Position numbers and translations under genes: made by a program
In this document: piece by piece, positions 13,606-18,555 of the stretch
Position numbering within the stretch: the first letter of the stretch is position 1
Layout: each line of letters opens with the position of its first letter
From: Aeromicrobium sp.
GTDB taxonomy: Bacteria; Actinomycetota; Actinomycetes; Propionibacteriales; Nocardioidaceae
DNA: 18,555 nt
Direction of reading: 5' to 3'
Assembly (NCBI GenBank): GCA_023254755.1
Contig: JALRKU010000472.1
Span: 1 to 18,555 of the forward strand
Notes under the pieces: generated by a model
Told to the model about the DNA's origin: nothing
Seen by the model: only the letters and a program-made list of their open reading frames with translations
The model's database searches: none

Positions 13606-14389
13606 GCCCGGCGTCCTTGCCGTAGCGGGCGAGGACCACGTTCTCGGCGAGCTGGGCCAGCGAGTAGCCCAGCACCGAGACCAGCGTGACCACGACGATG
13701 AGCGACCAGAGCTGGTCGTACTGGTACAGGGCCAGCGACGTGTTGACCGCCTTGCCGACGCTGTCGGTGGTCGTGAAGTACTCCGCGATCAGCGCGCCGG
13801 TGATGGCACCGGGCACCGAGATCCTGATCGCCGCGAAGATCGACGGCAGCGCGGTCGGGAAGGCCACGCGCCGCAGCACGTCCCAGGTCGACCCCCCGTA
13901 CACCGACACCACGTCGTGCATCTGCGGCGTGACCGACCGGAGCCCGAACGAGATGGTCACGAGCGCCGGGAAGAGCACGACGATGCCGCTCATGACCGCG
14001 ACGCACCAGAAGCCGTTGCCGAACAGCAGCGTGATGACCGGCGCGAGCGCGACCAGCGGCACGGTGCGAAGGATCATGACGACCGGCATGGTGGCCGCCT
14101 CGATGCCACCGAACAGCACCATCACGGTCGCGAGCAGCGTCGCCGCCGTGAGTCCCGCGACGAACCCGATGCCGGCGTCGAGACAGGTCTGGGCGAGGGC
14201 GCCGAGCACGGCGGACCGGTTCTCGCCCGCCTCGTCGGCAGTGAACAGGTAGGCCACGACGTCCTGGGGCAGCCGGGTCGTCAGCTCGCTGACGCCCGTC
14301 CACGAGACCAGCGCGTACCAGGCGCCGACGGTCGCGGCCAGCACGAAGACCAGGTTCATCAGCGGCCGGAACGTGCTGAGCCGGATCAT
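13598..14389 (-). CDS. ABC transporter permease (TauC/SsuC type), second subunit
   Basis: This 263-residue integral membrane protein has about six predicted helices (first about 10-30, last about 228-250). The coupling segment typical of binding-protein-dependent permeases is visible as DVVSVYGGSTWDVLRRVAFP...LP (159-182), the EAA-loop position. It shares the nine-residue string DVVSVYGGS with the preceding permease but differs elsewhere, so the two are paralogues that probably form a heterodimer. ATG 14387-14389 overlaps the first permease's stop (ATGA), and its own stop overlaps the next gene. Longer readings upstream run through the other permease in the wrong frame. It acts with the ATPase at 15174-15998 and the lipoprotein at 16011-17075. 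Confidence 0.92.
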   Translation of the reverse strand: MIRLSTFRPLMNLVFVLAATVGAWYALVSWTGVSELTTRLPQDVVAYLFTADEAGENRSAVLGALAQTCLDAGIGFVAGLTAATLLATVMVLFGGIEAATMPVVMILRTVPLVALAPVITLLFGNGFWCVAVMSGIVVLFPALVTISFGLRSVTPQMHDVVSVYGGSTWDVLRRVAFPTALPSIFAAIRISVPGAITGALIAEYFTTTDSVGKAVNTSLALYQYDQLWSLIVVVTLVSVLGYSLAQLAENVVLARYGKDAGRA

Positions 14390-15174
14390 CGGGCCACGCC
14401 CTTGGACCACGGCGCGACCAGGCGACCGAGCAGGCCGAGCAGCGCGTACGCGGCACCCGAGACGACCGCGCACCCGATGCCCAGCGACCACGCGAGCGCC
14501 GTCTCCCGGTTGTTCTGGCTGAGGATCAGCGACGGCCCGACACCGATCTCGAGGTGCCGGTCGAAGTACTCGCCGAGCAGCGCTCCGAGGAATGCTGCCG
14601 GAGCCGCGATCTGCAGCGTCGTGAACAGCGCCGGCAGCGCCGAGACCACCCGGACCCTCCAGAACTGCTGGAACCGGCTGCCTCCGTAGACCGACACCAC
14701 GTCGAGCGTCGAGCGCTCCGCCGCACGGAAGCCGAGCACCGCGCCGACGACCGTCGTGAAGAACACCGAGACCGCCGCCAGGTCGATGGCCGTCGACGAC
14801 AGTCCGCCCTTCTCGGGGATGTCGTGGACCGTGATGAGGATGGGAGCGAGCACGACGATCGGCAGGCAGTAGGTGATGACCGCGAACTGCATGACGATCG
14901 GCTCGATGACCGGCACCAGCAGCACGACCATCGCGGTGGCCAGGGCCAGCGCGACGCCCACGACGTAGCCGTACATCGACTCCTTCAGCGTGATCTCGAA
15001 GACGGTCGAGTAGTAGCTCCACCCCCGGTCGCCGAACGCGCTCAGCACCTCGCCCGGCGTCGGGATCTGGAAGTCCGCGAGCACCGTGGCGGCGACGAGC
15101 CACCAGAGACCGAACGTGACGGCGAGACCGGCGGCGCCGATCCCGATCGTCCGCAGCCGCGAGGTCTGCTCCAT
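14386..15174 (-). CDS. ABC transporter permease (TauC/SsuC type), first subunit
   Basis: This 262-residue integral membrane protein starts with a helix at about 12-33 and continues with a FQIPTPGEVLSAF segment, a common feature of TauC/SsuC permeases just after helix 1. The EAA-type coupling loop is DVVSVYGGSRFQQFWRVRVVSALP (158-181). The ATG overlaps the ATPase stop by one base (TGATG, 15172-15176), and its stop overlaps the second permease start (ATGA), so all three membrane-complex genes are translationally coupled. TauC-type importers usually encode one permease that homodimerises; two divergent copies here are less common. The substrate cannot be read from permease sequence. Confidence 0.92.
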   Translation of the reverse strand: MEQTSRLRTIGIGAAGLAVTFGLWWLVAATVLADFQIPTPGEVLSAFGDRGWSYYSTVFEITLKESMYGYVVGVALALATAMVVLLVPVIEPIVMQFAVITYCLPIVVLAPILITVHDIPEKGGLSSTAIDLAAVSVFFTTVVGAVLGFRAAERSTLDVVSVYGGSRFQQFWRVRVVSALPALFTTLQIAAPAAFLGALLGEYFDRHLEIGVGPSLILSQNNRETALAWSLGIGCAVVSGAAYALLGLLGRLVAPWSKGVAR

Positions 15175-15998
15175 CAGTCCACCGCCCCCGGCGCCCCGAA
15201 CAGCAGCTCGGACGCGTGGTCGTGCAGCTCGTGGAACTCAGGGGTCCGCAGCATCTCGGGCGTCCTGGGCCTCGGGAGGTCGACCTCGATGACCTCCTTG
15301 ATCCGGCCGGGACGCGGGCTCATGACCGCGACCTGGTCCGACAGGAAGATGGCCTCGGAGATCCCGTGGGTGACCATCAGCGTGGTGGCGGGCTTCTCGG
15401 TCCAGATGCGCAGGAGCTCGAGGTTCAGCCGCTGCCGCGTCATGTCGTCGAGCGCACCGAACGGCTCGTCGAGCAGCAGCACCGACGGCTTGACCACCAG
15501 CGAGCGGGCGATCGAGACCCGCTGACGCATGCCGCCCGACAGCTGGGCCGGCTTGGCCTTCTCGAAGCCCTCGAGCCCGACCAGCTTGATCAGCTCGCGG
15601 ACCAGCGCCTCGTCGGGCTTCTCCCCCGACACCTGGAACGGCAGGCGGATGTTCGACTCGACCGACCGCCACGGCAGCAGCGCCGAGTCCTGGAACGCGA
15701 TGCCCAGCTCGTGGTCGCGACGCAGCTCAGTGGGCGACTTGCCGTCCACCGTCGCGCGGCCGCTGGTCGGCTTGTCGAGACCCGCCAGGATGCGCAGGAT
15801 CGTCGACTTGCCGCAGCCCGACGGGCCGAGCAGGGACAGGAACGCGCCCTTGTCGGTGTGGAGGGTCGCGCCCTCGAGGGCCACGACCTCCTTGCGACCC
15901 ACCGAGAACGTCTTCGACAGGTCCTGGATCTGCAGGCCGGTGCCGGCGGTGGGCACCGAGAGGTGCTCACCGCCGGCCGGCGTGATCTGCTCAGTCAC
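15174..15998 (-). CDS. ABC transporter ATP-binding protein (SsuB/TauB type)
   Basis: This 274-residue ATPase subunit of a binding-protein-dependent importer acts on the cytoplasmic membrane face. Walker A is GPSGCGKST (58-66), the Q-loop Q103 (AFQDSALLPWRSV), signature LSGGMRQR (153-160), Walker B LLLDEP with D177-E178, and switch H211 (VTHGISEA). SALLPW and PFGALD are typical of the nitrate/sulfonate/taurine ATPases. The start is GTG 15996-15998, with a TGAGGG Shine-Dalgarno that overlaps the stop codon of the binding protein 12 bp upstream. The 20-residue N-terminal extension before the first strand is slightly long for the family. Confidence 0.95.
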   Translation of the reverse strand: MTEQITPAGGEHLSVPTAGTGLQIQDLSKTFSVGRKEVVALEGATLHTDKGAFLSLLGPSGCGKSTILRILAGLDKPTSGRATVDGKSPTELRRDHELGIAFQDSALLPWRSVESNIRLPFQVSGEKPDEALVRELIKLVGLEGFEKAKPAQLSGGMRQRVSIARSLVVKPSVLLLDEPFGALDDMTRQRLNLELLRIWTEKPATTLMVTHGISEAIFLSDQVAVMSPRPGRIKEVIEVDLPRPRTPEMLRTPEFHELHDHASELLFGAPGAVD

Positions 15999-16010
15999 TC
16001 GCGGAAACCC

Positions 16011-17075
16011 TCACTCCGCGAGCTCGGGCTTCTCCTTCAACAGCTCGTCGAGCAGGGACAGGTCGAACAGCTGGTCGGCGGTGATGTCGATGCCGGCCGC
16101 CTTGAGCGACGTCAGGTTGTCCTCGATCATCTGGTCGCTGATCGTGAACAGGCCGTTCTCGGCCGTCTCGTCGGTGTTGACGAGCGTCTCGCACTGCTGC
16201 TTGGCCTGCGCGATCTCCTTGTCGAGCTCGAGCGGCGGATCGATGTCCTTGCCGTACGTGTCGACCGCCAGCTTGGCGCCCTCCTCGTAGCCGGCGTCGC
16301 CGTCGCAGGCGTCCTTCCAGCCCTTGATCTCGGCCTCGAGGAACGCCTTCACCTTCTCGGGGTTGTCCTTGATCATGTCGTCGGTCGTCATGACGCTCTC
16401 GGCCACGAACGGCAGGCCGTTGTCGGCGAAGGGCAGGTCGACGGTGTCGAAGCCGTGACCCTTGACCAGCAGCGACTCGTTCGTGATGTACGCGACGAGG
16501 CCGTCGATCTGCTTGTCCTCCAGGGGCGCGACGTCGAAGCCGTTGGGCACGATCTCGACCTCGTCCTCGTCGATGCCGTTGGCAGCGAGGAGCGCCTTGA
16601 ACAGCGAGAGGTTGGGGTCCTGGACGCCGATCTTCTTGCCGATGAGGTCCTGCGGGGTCTTGATGTTGCCCTTGTCGGCCAGCGAGAGGATCGAGAACGG
16701 GTTCTTCTGGTACGTGGTGCCGACGATCTTCAGCGGGAACTTCGAGTTGACGATCGCGGCCGCGGTCGAGACCGCGTTGCTCAGGCCGAAGTCGGCCTTG
16801 CCGGTCGCGACGATCTCCTCCTGAGCGACCGGGCCCGCGAGGAAGTTGACCTTCCCGAAGCCGGCGTCGGCGTAGTAGCCCTTGTCGTCGGCGATGAACT
16901 CACCGGCGAACTCGGCGTTCTTGATCCAGGAGAACTGGACCGTCAGGTCGCCGACCCCGTCCTCCGACTCCGTGTCGTCGGAGGAGTCCGAGCCGCACGC
17001 GGCCAGCGTCAGGGCGGCGGCGGCGAGAACGGCGGCGACCCGCACGCCCCGTCCGTGTCGGAACGATGTCTTCAT
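16011..17075 (-). CDS. ABC transporter substrate-binding lipoprotein, NMT1/THI5-like
   Basis: This 354-residue extracytoplasmic binding protein of the TauA/SsuA/NMT1 superfamily has a lipobox LAAC with C27, then an acidic Ser/Asp linker (28-42). The mature domain starts at LTVQFSWIKNAEFAGEFIADD and keeps the family hallmarks KGYYADAG, a QEEIVATGKADFGLSN ligand loop and the hinge segment IGKKIGVQDP. C257 and C295 could form a disulfide. ATG 17073-17075 was chosen because GGGAG (minus strand of 17084-17088) lies 8 nt before it; an ATG at 17090 would overlap that site. It heads the importer operon. The family covers sulfonates, pyrimidine precursors, riboflavin and other aromatics; its position beside guaD and xdhC suggests a purine or purine breakdown product, unproven. 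Confidence 0.93.
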   Translation of the reverse strand: MKTSFRHGRGVRVAAVLAAAALTLAACGSDSSDDTESEDGVGDLTVQFSWIKNAEFAGEFIADDKGYYADAGFGKVNFLAGPVAQEEIVATGKADFGLSNAVSTAAAIVNSKFPLKIVGTTYQKNPFSILSLADKGNIKTPQDLIGKKIGVQDPNLSLFKALLAANGIDEDEVEIVPNGFDVAPLEDKQIDGLVAYITNESLLVKGHGFDTVDLPFADNGLPFVAESVMTTDDMIKDNPEKVKAFLEAEIKGWKDACDGDAGYEEGAKLAVDTYGKDIDPPLELDKEIAQAKQQCETLVNTDETAENGLFTISDQMIEDNLTSLKAAGIDITADQLFDLSLLDELLKEKPELAE

Positions 17076-17096
17076 GTGGTGCACTCCCATGGATGG

Positions 17097-17112
17097 GCAG
17101 CCGAGCGGCTGC
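17097..17112 (-). other. Hairpin in the leader of the ABC importer mRNA
   Basis: GCAGCC-GAGC-GGCTGC forms a 6-bp stem with a 4-nt loop (7 bp with a 2-nt loop). It ends about 8 nt upstream of the Shine-Dalgarno of the binding-protein gene, within the predicted 5' untranslated leader. It is too short to call a riboswitch. It might stabilise the message or tune translation. Confidence 0.35.
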
Positions 17113-17142
17113 TGGACGACGAAACCCCCGTTACAGACGGCG

Positions 17143-17171
17143 ACGTTATGAGCGGTTCGTTTCGCGGTCGG
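17143..17171 (-). promoter_or_regulatory. Candidate promoter of the ABC importer operon
   Basis: On the minus strand, CCGACC (17166-17171), a 17-nt spacer and TAACGT (17143-17148) resemble a sigma-A-type promoter, predicting a start near 17136 and a leader of about 60 nt. The spacer contains GAAACGAACC. The plus-strand 9-mer GTTTCGCGG (17159-17167) beside the -35 box recurs in the guaD/xdhC intergenic region. Confidence 0.4.
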
Positions 17172-17208
17172 TGCCTGGTGATGACACCGGCGTTAATCCT
17201 GGCCCGGT

Positions 17209-17685
17209 TCAGTACGCGACGCGGGTCGCGTGGGTGAGCCAGGCGTCGAACGGAGCCGACGCGTCGTCGGTGCGGGACGCCTCGACGACCGTCGACCAGG
17301 TCGCGCGGTCGCGCGCGAACAGCTCGTAGAACTCCAGGTCGTCGAACCCGCCGCGCGCCGCGTCGTGACGGTCGGCGGCGTACAGGACCCGGTCGACGCG
17401 CGACCACAGCGACGTCGCCAGGCACATCGGGCAGGGCTCGCAGGAGGCGTACAGCGTCAGCCCTGCCAGCGAGAAGTCACCGATCGCGCGGCACGCGGCG
17501 CGGATGGCGACCACCTCGGCGTGGGCGCTCGGGTCGAGGTCACGGGTCACGCGGTTCTGTCCCGTCGCGACCAGCTCGTCGCCGCGGACGACCACCGCGC
17601 CGAACGGTCCGCCGCCCGCCGCCACGTTGTCCACCGCGAGCTCGACGGCCCGTGCCAACCAGCGTGCGTCCTGCGACTCGGCCAT
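17209..17685 (-). CDS. guaD: Guanine deaminase
   Basis: This 158-residue zinc enzyme of the cytidine deaminase superfamily converts guanine to xanthine and ammonia. Zinc ligands are H55 (SAHAEVVAI), C85 and C88 (SCEPCPMC), with E57 as proton shuttle. GGPFGAVVV, GFDDLEFY and a terminal Tyr (ending ATRVAY) match Bacillus subtilis GuaD (156 residues), in which a C-terminal Tyr and the FDD Asp contribute to the active site through domain swapping. That distinguishes it from tRNA adenosine deaminase TadA and from cytosine deaminases. ATG 17683-17685 has GAGGGAG just upstream; an ATG at 17718 would add 11 residues. It is divergent from xdhC and runs in the same direction as the importer, 133 bp apart, so the two may be co-transcribed. 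Confidence 0.93.
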   Translation of the reverse strand: MAESQDARWLARAVELAVDNVAAGGGPFGAVVVRGDELVATGQNRVTRDLDPSAHAEVVAIRAACRAIGDFSLAGLTLYASCEPCPMCLATSLWSRVDRVLYAADRHDAARGGFDDLEFYELFARDRATWSTVVEASRTDDASAPFDAWLTHATRVAY

Positions 17686-17730
17686 CTCGTCTCCCTCGTT
17701 CGACCCGACGTCGGTCATCGTGCCAACGAG

Positions 17731-17772
17731 GTGTTTCGCGGGCGTTTCCCTGCCGTCCCCTCGATGAAACAC
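17731..17772. promoter_or_regulatory. GTTTC/GAAAC repeats between guaD and xdhC
   Basis: The divergent intergenic region (17686-17792) contains GTTTC-GCGGGC-GTTTC (17733-17748). A third, inverted copy makes the 7-bp pair GTGTTTC (17731-17737) / GAAACAC (17766-17772). On the minus strand the first element reads GAAAC-n6-GAAAC, so its AC dinucleotides are 9 nt apart, the spacing reported for GlnR sites in actinobacteria. A nitrogen-control site in front of purine-degradation genes would make sense, but this is pattern matching only. Confidence 0.4.
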
Positions 17773-17780
17773 ATGTCTCG

Positions 17781-17786
17781 TAGCGT
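17781..17786 (+). promoter_or_regulatory. Probable leaderless -10 box of xdhC
   Basis: TAGCGT is followed by 6 nt (CACGAC) and the GTG start at 17793, placing the transcription start on the first base of the start codon. No Shine-Dalgarno precedes this GTG. The -35 region shows no clear match. Confidence 0.5.
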
Positions 17787-17792
17787 CACGAC

Positions 17793-18555
17793 GTGCTCGA
17801 GATCGCCACCACGCTGCGCGCCTGGTCCGCCCAGGGTCGACGCGTCGCGGTGGCGACCCTCGTGGCCGTCGACGGCAGCGCCCCGCGCAGCGTCGGCGCA
17901 GCTCTGGCGGTCGACGACACCGGACGGGTCGTCGGCAGCATCTCGGGGGGCTGCGTCGAAGGTGCACTGGTCGCGGAGTGCGAAGCGGTGCTCGCCGGCG
18001 GGCCGGCGGGCGTGCACCGCTTCGGCGTCGGCGACTGGCTGGAGCCCGGCCTGATGTGCGGCGGCACGATCGAGGTGCTGGTCAGCGACCTGGCCTCGCT
18101 CGACGAGTCGGCGTGGCACCAGGTCGACCGGGCCGCCGAGGGGCTCGAGGCCACGCTGTCGCTGGACGCCGCCGGACGGGCGTGCTCGGACGACCCGCTG
18201 GTGACGGTCACGGCGCGACGTCCGCGAGAGCTCGTCGTGGTCGGTGCCGTCGAGTTCGCGGTGGCCCTCTGCACCCTCGCCGCGCGGTCGGGGTTCGCCG
18301 TCACGGTGCTCGACCACCGCGCCACGTTCGCGACCAAGGAGCGGTTCCCCGACGCGACCGCCGTCGTGGTGGCACCTGCGCACCAGTGGTGCGCCGATCG
18401 ACGCTGGTCGCCCGACGACGCGGTCTGCGTGCTCGGCCACGACCTGTCCCGCGACACGGCGGTGCTGGCCTCGGCGCTGGTCGGCGGGGCAGGCTTCGTC
18501 GGCGCGATGGGCTCGCGCGCCACGCACGACCTGCGCGTCGCGGCGCTGCACGAGG
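17793..18555 (+). CDS. xdhC: XdhC/CoxI family protein (xanthine dehydrogenase maturation), 3' truncated by window
   Basis: This reading frame stays open from GTG 17793 to the window edge (254 codons). The N-terminal XdhC domain shows VDGSAPRSVGAALAV, the hallmark GSISGGCVEGALV and MCGGTIEVLV with its conserved Cys. The C-terminal Rossmann domain starts at ELVVVGAVEFAVALCTLAA and continues with VTVLDHRATFATKERFP and FVGAMGSRATHDLR. XdhC proteins bind and sulfurate the molybdenum cofactor for insertion into xanthine dehydrogenase; PucA of Bacillus subtilis is the analogue. It is divergent from guaD, and xanthine dehydrogenase subunits may lie beyond the edge. The end appears close, since XdhC proteins are usually 260-380 residues. 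The GTG start is supported by the TAGCGT box, not by a Shine-Dalgarno. Confidence 0.92.
   Translation, partial: MLEIATTLRAWSAQGRRVAVATLVAVDGSAPRSVGAALAVDDTGRVVGSISGGCVEGALVAECEAVLAGGPAGVHRFGVGDWLEPGLMCGGTIEVLVSDLASLDESAWHQVDRAAEGLEATLSLDAAGRACSDDPLVTVTARRPRELVVVGAVEFAVALCTLAARSGFAVTVLDHRATFATKERFPDATAVVVAPAHQWCADRRWSPDDAVCVLGHDLSRDTAVLASALVGGAGFVGAMGSRATHDLRVAALHE

Noticed and set aside
17177..17190. Stem-loop GGTG-ATGA-CACC after guaD as a terminator
   Set aside because: The stem is only 4-6 bp with a wobble and no T-run; not enough to call, and guaD may read through into the importer operon.
15216..17237. Plus-strand frame of 673 codons opposite the ABC ATPase and binding protein
   Set aside because: It is a shadow of two unmistakable minus-strand transporter genes.

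Overview
This is a GC-rich (roughly 70%) chromosomal segment of an actinobacterium. GTG starts, 1-4 nt stop/start overlaps, GntR-FCD, MarR and TetR regulators, lipoprotein signal peptides and probable leaderless genes all fit Actinomycetota. The protein styles suggest Propionibacteriales (Nocardioidaceae, such as Aeromicrobium or Nocardioides), but that placement is a guess. I see no insertion sequence, phage gene or CRISPR array.

Region 1 (169-3443) holds two regulator/oxidoreductase pairs. A MarR repressor is divergent from a quinone-reductase-type NADPH oxidoreductase. An aldo/keto reductase is divergent from a TetR repressor, with two identical palindromes between them. The two oxidoreductases converge on a strong stem-loop at 1758-1785.

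Region 2 (3461-6158, minus strand) is a tightly coupled set: a small Cys-rich lipoprotein, an amidase-signature hydrolase, trans-aconitate 2-methyltransferase (tam), then a tRNA with a Gln UUG anticodon.

Region 3 (6204-9905) has a MarR regulator overlapping an Uup-like ABC-F ATPase on the plus strand. Facing it on the minus strand are ispE (isoprenoid precursor synthesis) and aroQ (shikimate pathway).

Region 4 (9938 to the right edge) looks like a purine/allantoin salvage locus. It contains guanine deaminase, an XdhC-type xanthine dehydrogenase maturation protein (cut by the window edge), a MobA/PucB-like nucleotidyltransferase, a GntR-FCD regulator, an NCS1 permease resembling allantoin/hydantoin carriers and an Asp/Glu/hydantoin racemase. 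It also holds a complete NMT1/TauA-type ABC importer with two different permeases. In outline: guanine is deaminated to xanthine, xanthine dehydrogenase (not in view, but its XdhC and MobA-like helpers are) would make urate, and the NCS1 carrier and racemase would handle allantoin or a related hydantoin. The ABC importer's substrate is unassigned and is the most interesting open question here.

Several genes (the first marR, the lipoprotein, aroQ, ispE, xdhC) have a TAnnnT box 6-7 nt before the start codon and no Shine-Dalgarno sequence, suggesting leaderless mRNAs.
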